A stretch of 64,000 bases of DNA from the NCBI RefSeq assembly GCF_000208745.1, contig NC_030857.1, positions 14,233,182 through 14,297,181 on the forward strand, in the 5' to 3' direction. Position 1 is the first letter of the stretch. The number at the start of each line of letters is the position of its first letter. This stretch comes from Theobroma cacao (lineage: Eukaryota > Streptophyta > Magnoliopsida > Malvales > Malvaceae). Positions 33,542-47,152 of this stretch are shown here, piece after piece. The notes below the pieces were generated by a model. It was not told where the DNA came from and did no database searches. It saw nothing but the letters and a program-made list of their open reading frames with translations. Both the position numbers and the translations under genes were made by a program.

Positions 33542-35278
33542 GCGATGGAGTTAAATCGAGATAGATTAAAATGTTTTGGAACCCCGAGATTTAAATGGAA
33601 AATTTTGAAATTTAATAACATTTTTTTTGTAAAATATTATCCAAATAATATCAAAATATTCTTATTGTGAGTGGTGGACAAACTCACATAATCTATATGT
33701 TGAACCTAAATGGGGGAGTTATACCATAATTTTGATGATTTGATGGATAAAATGTTATTTTATTGATTCAAGAATATTATTTTAATGAGTAAAATTTTAG
33801 TGATGTAAGTACTAATAATAGTACATGTGAGTTTGGAAGGAATGGAGACATGAAGAAAAATTGGGATAATGAAGATATGTGGGATAATAAGATGTGCATG
33901 TGAATTCACTATTGCATGCAAAAAGGAGAACGTTAGTGGGGAACATATGGGACCCCCACCATGTGATGTAAAAAGAAGAATGAGACTGAAACCTATTGCA
34001 TGTAATGAGATTGGTGCATTCGATGGCCAAATGAGGAAAGAAAAATGTAGGATGCATGTGACTTGAATGGTTTAATGAATAACTATAATAAAATACACAG
34101 TAAAGGTTATGCATGAAATATGATTGGAGGAATAAGGTGGTGCATCGAATAAAGAATGAAGAAAGAAAGAATGAGGGAGTGAAGGTGGCAGATGGAGAAA
34201 ATAAAAGAGGATGGATATTGGGCGAATGAGTGAAGGAGGAAATTGGTGCATGAAAATTTAGTAGGGGATGAATTGGTCCAATGAGAAGTGAGGAATAAAT
34301 AAAGAAGAGAAAGGTGAGGAAAGGCTTGGGAAAAATTACACCTTTGAGAGAAAAAAAAGAGAATTGGTTTTGAAAGTAAAAAAAAAAAAAGGAGCAAGGA
34401 GAAAGAAGAAAAGCTAGAGGGAGGTTCAGTTTTAGAGAAACTGGAGAAAAACCTAAAGGTTTTCTCCCATACGCCATTGTTAGAGCTTGAAGGAGAAAGT
34501 GGAGATTCAACTTTGTAATTCCAAGGTAAGAAAGGTAAAAGTTATCATTTTGTTTGAATGCATGCCTTGTGAACTGATTGTAATGTGCGATTGTGCTTGT
34601 AGTAGCAAGAATCTTTAAGGATTCAAAGAACCAGGTGCATGCATGTGGGTTGATCTTAGAAGTATGGTGATTTTGAACAAAACAAATGATGGGTAAGTGT
34701 TTTTAACCTTGAGATCACAAATGGAAAGGAAAAATAAGATGTGTATTGATTATTTGTGCTTGTGGCAGCAATGGTGACCGAGGATGTGAGGAAATTATGA
34801 GCTGTATGTGGAATTCAAGATAAAAATCGGAAGGTAAACATGCAATGTGGGTACCTTATATTATATTGGACTTGGTTGGTTGAGAGTTCAAAGCTTGCAT
34901 GTTACATTATTGTGAATAATAAGGATGAAAACATGAAGCTAGATTAAAGTTTCATTGATTAAGGTACTGCCCATATATGTGTACAATTAAGTATATTGAG
35001 TTTAATTTGTTGCTAGGAAGTGTGTAAGTGAGGAAGGCTTACAGTGGTGGTGTACCGGAGGAGGTAACGGGTGACCAGCAAGTAGAATTAGCTAGAGACG
35101 CACCCGAACTAACAACGATGTAGCATCCCACTATTGTGAAGTGAGTAGGGGGTGTCTATTTCAAAAGTTCCATAAACTATATATCGATATACATTTAATA
35201 AACGTGTTGGTTTTCTTTAAGTGCAATTGTGGATAGCATGTGTTGTTAGCCTCGGTAGGTGATTTTTAAATGGATTTG
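33542..35278 (+). mobile_element. Middle part of the G 5' LTR
   Basis: Matches 52950-54181 plus 55878 onward of the 3' LTR. It includes a canonical splice donor CCAAGGTAAG (GT at 34526), also present in the 3' LTR at 53938. A 232-codon open frame on the opposite strand (33812-34510) is antisense to the LTR and is not kept open in the sister LTR. Confidence 0.9.
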
Positions 35279-38092
35279 TGTCAAGCCCGATTTTATAAAA
35301 TACTAGCCATGTCATTTATGTGATTGACAGAATGCTTGCATACTTGGAAAGCTCCGAAAAATCATCAAAAGTTGGTAGTGTACCTAGTGGTGCAATTAAG
35401 TTGAATTAAGCCTCCAGCTAGACCAAAGAGAGATTTTAAGATGAAATTGAGAATTTTAAAAACCCAAAATGATTTAATATGGTGATTCGGAGTTCGAGGA
35501 TCGATTTGGAGTCAAATTGGAATTTTCATGACCTAAGGGTAAAATGGTCATTTTGCCACCTAAGGGTAAAATTGTACTTTTACACACCCAACACTTGTCA
35601 TGCCCATGGATTTCATCCATTAACATTTTATATTGTGGATAATTGAAATATTTTATGTGGTGGAGAAAGAAAGCTTAATCGTTAAGAATTTAAAAATGGA
35701 CCAATGGTAAGGTGACAAGTGTCAAGCTTTTATTTCTTTATTATTCTCCTTATAAATTAGCACAAAACCAGCCCATTTCTCTTCATTATGGTCAGCCTCA
35801 CCAAGGAGAAGCAAGAAAAAGGAAGAACAAAACCCTAGGTGGAAAAATTCAAGGGAAAAGTGTGAAAGTTCAAGGAAACAAGTGAAAAAGGAAAGATTTT
35901 TTCAATTTAAGCTTGAGATCTCTCTTTCTTAAGCATTTTTTCTTATTTTCCATGGTTGAATCACATGAAATCATGATGAATCCCTTGCTGGCCGAACCCT
36001 TAGAGGGAGGTTTTGATGCTTGATTTGGTTAGATTTCAATGTATTTTAGTGTTTTTAGTTAGTTAATGATGTGTAGCATGAAAAGCCAACAAGAAAAATT
36101 CACTTCTTCCCATCACCCATCATTGGCCGAATCTTCTATGTAAAGTGTGGATGGTGGATTTGATTTTATTTCAAGTGAATTGGTTAGGAAATGATGAATT
36201 ACGGTGAGAAAATCAAGTACGAAAAATCATAGTATTGATGCACCCACCATGTCCGAAATTCCCAAGAGAAAATGTGAAGATGATTTTGCTAAATTTTATG
36301 CTATTTGACTTGTGTTTAATGGTTTGGAGAATTGGAAGAAAAATGGAGTTAATTGGAGTTGAATTTGACATATTGGCCAATTAATCGAGTGATAGATCGA
36401 ATTAGGCCAATACCATTTTATTTAGGTACATAATTGAATTTGTGTAGAACACCGTGTTTTGACGATAATCCGAACAATTTGCATTCCATTTCATGTAGCC
36501 ATATAGTTTTATAATGATTTAGCACCAATGTGGTAAATTGCTTGATTGTGCATTATGTCTAGGTGGTGAATCCTCCAATAAGGGCAAAGAAATTGTACTC
36601 GAGGATCAATAGTTGGTGTACTTTAAAAATTTGACTCCCGAAATAATGATTAACCTTATCATCATTTTAATTATCTAAAGTGATTTTTTATTTGATTTTG
36701 TGAATTTTATGAAAAATGAGTTTAAATGGTTAATTTTTAGGTTTTATAAACAAAATGTGTTTAAATGAAATGATTTTATAAATTGTTTTGAAATTGAATG
36801 ATGGCTTTGAAAATAAAGTAATTGGAGACCACTTGATGTGTTGTAAATTTATGGTTCTAATTGATTGGCTTATAGCAATATTGGCATGAATGGTTGAATT
36901 GTTAAATGAGCTAAAAATGTATGAACTGTTGATTTGCCTTGAGAGACTGTAAAATAAAATAATTGCCATGTCATGCTATCGCAAATTTTATTGTATGGTG
37001 GGTTTAGCTTGCTACAGTGGGCGGGTTTTGTGGACTAGCCTATTAGAGGGGCACAGAATTCAGTTATATACGTACCTCGGTCGGAGAAGCACGTAGGGTA
37101 TCTCTTGAGGTATGGTTAGAGTTCACGTCATGCCGAACCACCTCGTGCTGATGAACTCCGCTAACGTCAAGGAACGGCTGTGTTTTTCAAACTAAAAATA
37201 TGTTTACGTGTATATGAAATTTTTAACAGCCTTGGTGAACTCGGTTAAATGCCTCGACCAAGGTATTCCCGAGAATGATTTTGGCAGAAGCCAAGCATTT
37301 AAGATACTCATAAGCCATGTTGATTATTTAAATGAAATGAATATTTATGTTATGAAATACATATTGAGATGGAATATTTTAATCATCTCCATTTACTCGA
37401 CTTTAGATATTTTGGATGATGTTTGTTTACTCACTGGGATTATATAATCTCATCACCCTCCTTTCCACCCATTTTAGGCTCAAGATAGTTTGTAGATAGC
37501 TGATATCGTCGAAGGATACAGTTGGCTTTACTTCTTCAAAAATCCTAGGTTCACAGCCTTGGTTCACTTTTGTTATTTGGGGGCCCACGTGTCATTGTAA
37601 ATTTAATTACATACTTTGACTATCTGCATTATAGTATGTATGAATTTATTTCACTTTTACGCTACCAAAAATTCCCTACAAATAACTCTATAAAAATTGT
37701 TTTATAAGAAAATGGAATATTTTATTGAATATTTTTATTATATTCAAATAGTCATAAATTCACTTTAAATGAATGTTTTAGACATCTAAACTTATTTTTT
37801 ACTATGAAATATGTGTTTTGCACTCGCATACTACATTATTAGCTGGTTTCAAAATTTTTGGGGAAAAATGACCAAAATACCCCCGAGAGACAAAAATTAT
37901 TTTTTTATTATTTTGGTATGGAAATAGCTTATAATCTTTTAAAATATGATATTAACAACTGTTGCTCGCAAGGGAGGTGAGAAAATTGATATTAAAGCCT
38001 TGCGAGGTTTCGATTGGCATTCCGGGTAATGAATGTCTCTCGAGACATCGCGGAGGTTGTCATGAGCTCGAGGAGAGTACCGGGTCGTGACA
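35279..38092 (+). mobile_element. A-family solo LTR (2814 bp)
   Basis: TGTCAAGCCC to GGGTCGTGACA, with an exact 5-bp target duplication ATTTG (35274-35278 and 38093-38097). The sister G LTR shows the empty site near 56390-56400. No primer site, polypurine tract or interior, so it is a solo LTR. It is opposite in orientation to the complete A element at 21954-33541. Confidence 0.95.
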
Positions 38093-39691
38093 ATTTGCAA
38101 TCAAGTTTTATTGTTATTTTGGAAAGCATGAGTTGGTAGAATGCTAGGCACTTGTGAATTCCATGCTTTTAGAAATGTTTTGTATATATATAAACTATAT
38201 ATGTAAAGGATTTTAGAAATCGAGAAATAAGCACTTTACCATGGTTTATGTCAAAATGTGCCTTACTTGTTTGTGTGATGTGCATTCATGAATAAACTAT
38301 ATGTTCACCATGTTGATTTGATAGTTAAACCTCATGCAAAGGTTTTACATTATAAAGTCTTACAAATGGATTTATCATGTCACCATGATTGGCATTTTGG
38401 AAATAGATTTAAAATAAGCTTTTGAAAACCCAAATATAGTTACAAATGGTTTTGTCAAACCGGGAGATTCAAGAGTAAGTCGAATGTCACATCGGGATAG
38501 TGTGACCCTTGTGCATAAGTGAGCTCTAGCTAGAGAACCTTTGGGTCACTAACTAGTTGTTAGATGTGGCTAGGCCGCGGTCTATGATATATATACTTGG
38601 CAAGGCCATGGGATGATATACGTGGCTAGGCCACCATTTGATATATGTGGTTACGACCACATGATTTCTCTGATGTAAGCCAACATCATCGAGACTGCCA
38701 TGACTGTGGGAATACGATGGAGGGGGGCCTCCCGGATGTTATTACGTGGAAGCGAGTCCAGAGGCTGATATTTACGATTAGTTACTCGATAGTGATATCT
38801 CTTTGGGGTTTTCAAATATGAATTCTTTCGCATGGTGAGAATTACAAGTTTTTTCGTAACTCTTTTATTTATACAATGATTTTGTATTTAATTCCTCAAG
38901 GATGAGATGATTTATGAGCTTGTGTATAAGCTTTGATAATGATTGATTTTACTAGAGCATGTGTGCTTATGCTGGTTTGATTTGAGTGAAGGATGTTAAA
39001 TGATTTCGAGGGTAGAAATCTTTCACTTGCACTGGCTTTGATACATTAATTGAAATGATTACTTTGCATCAAAACTCTTGGGTATATGTACAGCACAAAT
39101 GTTCTATTTAAGTTTAAATTGTTTATATGCATTCTCATGTTGTTAATATTTAAATTTTCTACCTTTGGCTTGTTTCCCATCTACGCCTTTTACTCACAGA
39201 GCCGATGATCATTGAGTCTATGAGACTCACCCCTTTTATCTTACCTTTTTTGCATATAAGTGATTAGTTCAAGAGTATTGCCTCAGCCTCTTTGACTCGT
39301 TGCAACGTAGGTAATGGCATCTCTTGGACTTCCACTCCAAGTTTCTCCACTACATAGGAGTCGTGTTGTGTAAAACAGTTAAACTTATAAAAGTTATTAG
39401 GGTATCAGAGATGTATAGCTAAAAACCTTGAGATTGTGTAATGAATTCTAAGTGTGATGTTTGAATTTATCTTGAAGTTTACTAGAGTCGGACATTGTTA
39501 TCTAGTTGCTACGTCTTAAGTACAACTTCTTATTCGGTTTAATTAAATGATAGTATTACTACAAGTCAATTCATTTACGCAGTAAACTGTTTGAGTGGTT
39601 AACAAGAATCTCAACTAAGGCTTGTTCAATATTTGGTAGGTTCTCTTACAAGTGTCGGACGTCGGTAATGATCGGGAAGAGGGCCGTTATA
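38093..39691 (+). mobile_element. End of the G 5' LTR
   Basis: Matches 59406-60882 of the 3' LTR and ends GGGCCGTTATA at the primer-binding site. It contains a small array of imperfect inverted repeats (38566-38660). Confidence 0.92.
38566..38660 (+). repeat. Inverted-repeat array in the G LTR
   Basis: GTGGCTAGGCCGC (38566), a degenerate TTGGCAAGGCCATG, CGTGGCTAGGCCAC (38621-38634) and GTGGTTACGACCAC (38647-38660), roughly every 27-30 bp and each separated by TATGATATATA-like spacers. The last keeps complementary GTGGT/ACCAC arms. The 3' LTR carries the same array at about 59760-59855, where the last unit is GTGGTTGTGACCAC, changed only in the loop. Confidence 0.75.
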
Positions 39692-39695
39692 GACT

Positions 39696-39707
39696 TGGTA
39701 TCAGAGC
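39696..39707 (+). other. Primer-binding site of element G
   Basis: TGGTATCAGAGC, complementary to initiator tRNA-Met, four bases after the 5' LTR. Confidence 0.93.
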
Positions 39708-39899
39708 CCTAGGTTTAATCGAGTTCTAGGCATTCTCATGTCAGGCAGCTGAGTAATGGGGTCAACATAGAGTCTTGCTTATAGGTAGTGACTGCAGCAT
39801 CGCTTATAGGCAAGAGGATGCGTAGACTTCTTTATACATCTTAGAAAACTACCTTGCGTAATTATAAGAGATGACTAAAAAATGAGAATTGATTGCCAA

Positions 39900-41375
39900 T
39901 GTCTAGGTTTGAGATGCTACCTCAGACTCAAGCATTTTTAAGGGCTGCTGGTGAGCTAAAAGTGCTCAAAGAGACGAATGAGCGATTATGAGTTTTTACC
40001 TCTCGAAGTTGAGCCCGTGATAAGACAAGGGGGAGGAAGAGTTCTCAACATTCAAGTGATTGTAGTTCGTGTGATCGAAGGAGTGCTAGTACAAATAGCA
40101 CCGTGGCTAGTGGACATACTATAGAGGGCATTACATTGGATGAGTTAGCTATTGGATTGCAAAATTTGACTCAACAGTTTACAAAATTTACTAAGCACTG
40201 TACTGGTGTGGCCGAAGGGCATAAAGGTTAAAGTTCACAAGATTCAGATTATGACCCAAATACAAATATGATAGATGAAGAAAAGCAAGATGAGGAAAAC
40301 GAGGATGATATGAATTATGATAAAGGAGATGAATCAGTTTCGTTGTCTGCATTTATGAAGGTTAAACCTCCATCATTCACTAGTTCCACTGTGGGAAAGG
40401 ACCCACGTAGATTTCTAGACACCATGGAAAGGATTTGTCACACTTTAGGAGCTTCAAGTACGAGGTTAGTAACATTGGCTAGTTTCCCTCTTAAGGATGT
40501 AGCACAGTTTTGGATTATGTTATATATATGGGGTAGACCTAGTAATGTTGGTCCGCTTAGTTGGGAGGAATTTGATAAAGCCTTCATGGATAGATTTATG
40601 CCTCGTAGTGTGCAAATGGCTAAGGCTAGGGAGTTTGAGGCTTTGAAACAAACACCTAGGATGACGGTATCTGAATATGATGTACAGTTTACTCAATTGT
40701 CTAGATATGCCCCATACATTGTATCTACGAAAGAACTTAGAGTAAATCAGTTTGTGGCTAGATTGTCAGAATATTTATTTAGAGCTATTGCTCTAAATGC
40801 AATTTGATTCGTATTCCGATGCAGTGGATTGTGCTCAGTTAATAGAGGGTCATAATATGAAGGCTAGGGCACTTTGTGAAAGTACTGAAAAGACTAAAAC
40901 TGAAGGACAAACTAGTCAAAATAACACTAGTATAGAAATGACTTTTGGAAGGTCAAGTCAGCCAGGTTGAAAGGAGACTGCTCAGAATGGAGGGCAAGTG
41001 TCAATTGGATCTCAAGAATCGAGGAGAAATCCCTAGTTCAATAGTCCACCTTGCCATGGAAATATTTCTAGAGCAACTAATCATCGAGGACCTGGTAGTG
41101 GAATGACTGACCCTGATAGTTGAATGATGGTCTAGAAGAGTCCTTACGGTGTACGTTGTGGTATTATGCATGTGGGGCCATATGCTCAATCATATGATGT
41201 GTGTTTTAATTGTGGTCAAGTGGGACACATGCAAAGGGATTGCCTATATGATGGGAGATCGTAAAAAATTGGTCATGGGTTTGTGCAACCAGCATCCATT
41301 GTAGCATCTGTAGTTTCACCTCTAACTAGGCAAGGTCGACCTGATAAAGGCAAGGGAATAGCTTTTACTTCTTGA
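39900..41375 (+). pseudogene. gag: Ty3/gypsy gag of element G
   Basis: The clearest open part is 40268-40807. An acidic leader is followed by [20 protein letters not shown], then [45 protein letters not shown] and [12 protein letters not shown], which is the retrotransposon gag domain of chromoviruses. Before it lies a degraded N-terminus with several stops; after 40807 a frameshift leads to a low-complexity linker. The CCHC zinc knuckle CFNCGQVGHMQRDC is intact at 41202-41243. The exact start is unclear. The frame is broken by at least one indel and several stops, so no full-length Gag can be made. Confidence 0.9.
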
Positions 41376-43008
41376 TCGTGACTTGCTGAGTCAGTATCGT
41401 AAGGTACCTCCGAAAGAGGACAAGCGAGTGTTTGCCATGAGTCTGCAAGATGTGCCTACTTCTAATGATGTGGTGATAGGTATTATTTTAATTTGTGGTT
41501 TTGAAGCATTGGTATTATTTGATCTTGGAGCTACCCATTCTTTTGTTTTTTCAAATTTTATGTCAAAATTGAATAAACCTTGTGAAGTGATGGTAGATCC
41601 ACTAGTAGTGACCACTCCCTTAGAAGAAATTTATACAGTAGAGTTTGTCTATAAGTTTTGTGTAGTTCAAATTAACTATTGGGGAGACATTGGTGGATTT
41701 GGTGTTATTAATGACGTTGGGATTTGATGCAATATTAAGAATGGATTGGTTGTGTGAGACCTCGACCTCTAAAGGCTCATAACTAGGCATAGACGTAATA
41801 ACATGGGCTAGGGGTAGTTTCGTCATTTCCTTAACAAGCCCATAAAAGTAAGTTTTAAACAATATTAAAGCCTAAGTAGGCCTAAGTCATAAATGAATGA
41901 TGAAAATATGGGTAAAATGACACAAGAAATAAAAATGATGATGATTTCCACAATAGGGGCAAAATGGTCATTTTTCACCTCGGGGTCAAATTTTTAAGTT
42001 TTCATGAACCTAAGCATTTCTAGACCATTATGAACCTTGTCCCAGTGTCAAAAGAGTAAAAAGATTGCATAAAGGATTGGAGGATAACAAGTTAACTTGT
42101 GAGGGCATTTTGGTAATTTAAGTGGAGTGGATAAGCTTGGGCTATAAATATCTCTTTCTTCCAGCAGCTTTTTCTCCCATTTTCTAGCAGATTCTTCTTC
42201 TTCTTCCTTCTTTTCTTTCACATTGCTTTCATCCTCCATGGAAGCTTGATATGAACCTCCATAACCTCCCTCAAAATAGCTATACTTTTCATGCTTTTGG
42301 TGCAACCTTTCATAAACCTTTATGCTCTTCCACTCTCTTTCTTTAAAACCCTTGAAAATCTTATTTCCATACTCTCTTTCACTAGTTAGGTGTTTTAGAG
42401 AGAGAAAAAGGAAGCTTTATTAATAGCTTGAAAGTTTTTGAAAAGAATTTCAAGCACAAGGCTACCAAGGTGAGTAGTGAACTAGAATTGATTTTTAGTG
42501 TTGAAAATGATTAGTGTTTAGACTTGTGGGTGCTTTGGTAGTTGAGGTTGTAAATTCACTTTGGAATGATTTGGATAGTGAAAATGGATAGCCATTTAAT
42601 GGCACTTAGAAACTAGTAGGTGATAGCTTGTAGAACTTGCAATTATGAGAATTGAGTTAATTGTGATGTTAATGTGATGACAGGTTGCAATGAAACCCCA
42701 CCGTCCCATTTGGACCATTAGGGAAGTTAGAATCGACTAAAGGTTCAACAAAACACCAGTGAGTGGACTTGCATTTCAAACTTGTTTTGGGAATGTGAAT
42801 GTATTTGCACAAGATATTTGAATGATTTTATCCAACTTTTCTTTGAAAATGTGTGCCAAGGAACAAGCCTTGATTAAATGTTTTTGATATTGTGAAATGT
42901 GAGATGTGTATAAGGATGAATCCATATGCTTTATATTATGTTGGTATGTATGTATATATCTTATGAATATGTGTTGTGTATTGATGAATGATGTTGGGTG
43001 ATGATGTT

Positions 43009-43119
43009 GAGTGTGCAAGCAGGGAGTGCACATATGATGATGATGGAGTTTGCGAGTAAGGAGTGCACACATGATGATGATAGAGTGTGTGAGTAGGGAG
43101 TGCACACATGATGACGATG
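43009..43119 (+). repeat. 37-bp tandem repeat in K3
   Basis: Three units starting at 43009, 43046 and 43083, each with a GAGTAGGGAGTGCACAC-like core and a GATGATGATG tail. Equivalent in position to the 43-bp repeats of K2. Confidence 0.88.
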
Positions 43120-43691
43120 TATGTATATGTAAATGTGTGTGTTATAGAAAGCTCATGAATATGGTTTATGGATGTAATGCATGTGAAATTTGGCATGATG
43201 AATCTTTGGAATTTCCCATTTTCTTGCAAATTGATTTTTATTGTAACCCCAAATGGATTTTTAGTGCAAAGGAGGTCCTTTTTACACTTAGGTGCCTTAC
43301 TTCTCGCTGTAACGAGAAAGCATTCTTGCTGCAGCGAGAAACATTCTGTTTTGGCAGCCAACAACTCGCTGTAGCAAGAAACTTTCGAGTTTAGGTGTAA
43401 TACTTTTTCTTTGGTAAAGATTTTTACCACCTTTCAGTCCGAATTAGGAAAAGTGGTAAACATAAAAGTTGTAGCCCTGTCTCTTATCTTTCTAATGGTC
43501 TAAAAATCAGGTCAATTGAACTACTGTAAGCTACACTGTTTTCTTGCACATGTAAACTACAATGTTTTCTCGCTACAGCGAGAAACTTTCCGTTTTGGCC
43601 GCCAGAATCTCGCTGCAGCGAGAATGAACTTTGCTGCAGTGAGAAACTTGCTGCCATGCTTGCTACCTTGCTTGATTTGGACATACTTGTC

Positions 43692-46383
43692 TATCATGAC
43701 CCAAAATTTGGGCCATGACTGGCGCAAGGGCCCAATAGACGTAGTCCATTAAGCCAAAGCAAGCCTATCTATTTATCCTACTCATTATTCCATCAAATAT
43801 TGCTAAGTCACAAATTATAACTTTAAATCAAAATAGTAATAGACATTGCCAACTCGTATTGGCATACCAATTACGTGTACATTGCTTACAACATGTATCT
43901 CCATAATTTACATCAAGTTTGCCTATACATCTTAAAAAGAAGACTTGACTTCCAACGGAACGACTCGGACTAATGTACAACTACTAAATGCCGAGACACC
44001 TACCAAAATATGGATATAAGTCTACAAGGACACCTTGTCCTAGTTACCTGTTGCCTCGTGATCTGAAAACATGAAGTTGAAAACGGTGAGTATAAACCTA
44101 GTGAGTGAACAAGGAAGCGAACAAGCATACCATAAGGAATCTTTAACGAAATCATGATGCATTCTTTTTCAAAACAATGCAATTTGTTTCTGTTCTTGTT
44201 ACAAAACCCCTCATCAAGCCCTTAAACGATTAATCATTTGAAACTCATGAACCCATACATAACAAACCATTTGAAGAATGAAAGCTTTAATAACACAGAA
44301 GCAAGTCAAATACGACAACAAATCTTCACTGTAGCGGAAAGGCATTCTCGCTGCAGCGACGTTGGGATTTAGTTATTAACCGAACGAGGGTTTCTCAACT
44401 GGCCGAGGGTTTCTCACTAAAGCTCCCCATTTTAAACTTAACTCGTTTAATCCTTAATGTCGGAAGTCCATGCTCCGATATGGTAGCAAAGAAGTAAAAG
44501 ATAGGGTAGCAATTGGACAAGATATGAGACCAAAACAGAAGGTTTTTCGCTGTAGCGAGATTCAATCTCGCTGCAGTGAAATTGTAACCCATAAACAGAA
44601 GGTTTCTCTCTACAGTGAAATTCAGCTAATGAAACAGAGAGTTTTTCATTGCAGCGAGATTCCTTTTCACTGCAACGAGAAGTTAAAGTGACTATCTCGC
44701 TACAGTGATATACATTCTCGCTGTAGAGAAATACATTCTCGTTGCAGCGAGAATCAGTTATGGTGAAGGTTCTCAAACTCGAGAGTTTCTCGCTGCAACA
44801 AAATACAGGGCACCAAACAAAAATTTTACTTTCTCCCAAAGAAAACCACCCTGCTTGCATGTTCAAAACCAATAAGAAATACATAACAACTTCCCAAAGT
44901 TTAACATACTGAATTTCACATACATTACATCCATATACATAACTTGAAAATTTATTATAACACACATGTTTACGTATGTATACATATACATATACCCATC
45001 ACCATCATGCACACCATCCCATCATCATCATCACCAGCTCATGCGCACTCCCTACTTGCACATGGCTAGGTCATCACCGGGTTATGCGCACTCCCTACTC
45101 GCACATAACCGGGTCATCCTCGGCTTATGCGCATTCCCTACTCGCACATAGCCAAGTCAATATAATTACACAACATTATATTCAAGCATATATGTATATC
45201 AACATAATGCAGCCACATAGAAATCCATAATAACCACATATCATAACATAAACCATTTCACAAGAGCTTGTTCCCAAGGCATTCATTTTTTAAAAAAGTT
45301 GTATAAAATCATTCAAACACTTTGTTCAAAACAGTCATATTCCCAAAACAATTTTGATAAGCAGTTCACTCACCAATTGATTATAGAGCCTTTAAATGCT
45401 CCAATTCCTCTAATTGTCCAAATGAGATGATGGGGCTTCCTTAGAACCTAGGATCACATTAGCATAAGCAATAGGTCAATTTTACACACTATGAACCCTA
45501 AAAGCTATCTCTTAGCTAGTTTTCAATTGCCACATTAAATGGCCATCTATGTTCACTATCTTAATCACTAAAAGTAATGAACATACTCAACAATAAAACA
45601 GCTCATAAATTCCAATTACTAGCCATTTTCTACAGCTAAAAATCAAGCTTAGTTCATCACTCACCCTAGGGTTCCTTGGTAGTCGAATTCTCTTCTAATA
45701 GCTTCCTAATCAATGGGGTAATTCTCTTTTTCTCTTTCTAGAATGCCCAACTAGTGAGAAAAAGTATGAAAACCAGATTTTTGAAGGGTTTTAAAGTGAG
45801 AGGATGAAAGAGCATGAGGGTTTATGGAAGAGTACACCCAAAGCATAAAAATTGGAGCTAGAGAGAGAAAGTTATGGAAGCTTGAAGAAAACTCCCATGG
45901 AGAAATTGAAGAAACATGAGAGAGGAGAAGGGAAGAAGAAGACCAGCTACTGGAAGTTCAAGAAGGTGCTGGAAATTTCAAGATATTTATGGGCCAAACT
46001 TATCCATTCCCATAAAATTACGAAAATGCCCTTCCACCAATTAACTTATTCTCCTCCAATCTTTTATGCAATCTTTCTGTTCTTTTAACACTGGTACAAG
46101 ATCCATAATGGTCTAGACATGTTCGGGTTCATAAAAACTTAAAATTTTAACCTGAGGTGAAAAATGACCATTTTGCCCCTATCATGAAAATTGTCAAAAT
46201 TTTGGTTTCCTTTCCATTTTACCTCTAATTTCACCATCCATTTATGCCATAGGCCTACTTAAACCATAATATTATTTAAAAACCTTACTTTTATGGGTTT
46301 ACTAAGGAAATGATGAAATTACCCCTGATCAGGGATATCACGTATATTTCCCTTTACGAGTCTATAAAGGTCAAGGTCTCACA
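43692..46383 (-). mobile_element. K-family solo LTR, copy K4 (2692 bp), nested in K3
   Basis: Minus strand, from TGTGAGACC at 46383 to GGGTCATGATA at 43692. Flanks TTGTC (43687-43691) and TTTTC (46384-46388) are a 5-bp target duplication with one mismatch. It carries a richer palindrome cluster than K3 (about 44325-44800), three tandem units at about 45037-45160 and a donor-like site at 45659-45664 (GTGAGT). It is a same-family insertion in opposite orientation, so it forms a long inverted repeat with both halves of K3. Confidence 0.92.
44325..44800 (-). repeat. Palindrome cluster in K4
   Basis: About a dozen variants of TTCTCGCTGCAGCGAGAA, for example near 44340, 44545, 44570, 44650, 44700, 44720 and 44740. 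Same family as in K1. Confidence 0.85.
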
Positions 46384-46772
46384 TTTTCACCCATTTAACT
46401 TCATGGATTAATTATGGGTTTTTGCAACACTATGAGGTTATTAATCAAAGTTTGAAATGAGGGGTTTTTGGTAAGAAACTAAATCAATTGCATTGTTTTT
46501 GAAACAAGTGCATCATGATTTCCAAATTCTTCCTATTGATTGCTTGTTCCTTTCTTATGTTCACTTACTGAGTTTATACTCACCGTTTTCAACTTCATGT
46601 TTTCAAATCAAGAGGCAGTCGGTAACTAGGTTGAGGTGTCCTCGTAGACTTGTATCCATCTTTTGGTAGGTATCAATGGCATTCAGTAGCTGCACCTTCG
46701 CTATGGTTGCTTCACTAGAAGTCTAGAGTCTTTTTTGTTGAACACATGTGCCCTGATGTAAATTGTTAAGAC

Positions 46773-46796
46773 ATGTATATATATATATATATATAT
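46773..46796. repeat. (TA)n microsatellite in K3
   Basis: An uninterrupted run of alternating T and A about 24 bp long within the K3 LTR. Confidence 0.9.
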
Positions 46797-47152
46797 CTTA
46801 AGCGAATAGATGTTTATATTGATTAATGTTGCCATTATGTAATGGCACAGATGACATTATTTTGAATCATATAAATGTGAATATGTAGTCAATAGAAAAG
46901 TATTGACATACTCATTAGTGAAAATTTTGAAATACGGTTGTAAGAACAAATAATGAAATCAATGAACGAAGTCATGTAAATAGGCTTACTTGGGCTTAAT
47001 GGGCTATGTTCATTGGGCCCATGCACCGGTCATGGCCCGAAATTTGGGTCGTGATAGGTTGTACGATTGTTACACCAATGTCGATTGCCACTACAAATAT
47101 GTAGAATTTAAGTTTCTCGAAGAAGTCCCCTTTATTATCTATGAACATAAGA

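Larger units (their letters stand above)
41753..47056 (+). mobile_element. K-family solo LTR, copy K3, split by K4 (2607 bp own sequence)
   Basis: Parts 41753-43691 and 46384-47056. Starts TGTGAGACC, ends GGGTCGTGATA (final CA now TA). Exact target duplication GGTTG (41748-41752 and 47057-47061). TATA box at 42143-42151; donor-like AAGGTGAGT with GT at 42480; a 37-bp tandem repeat at 43009-43119; palindromes at about 43300-43390 and 43565-43650. Confidence 0.93.

Noticed and set aside
33812..34510. A 232-codon open frame on the minus strand
   Set aside because: It is antisense to the G LTR. The matching region of the 3' LTR (about 53200-53890) does not keep it open, and the protein is low-complexity Phe/Ser-rich.
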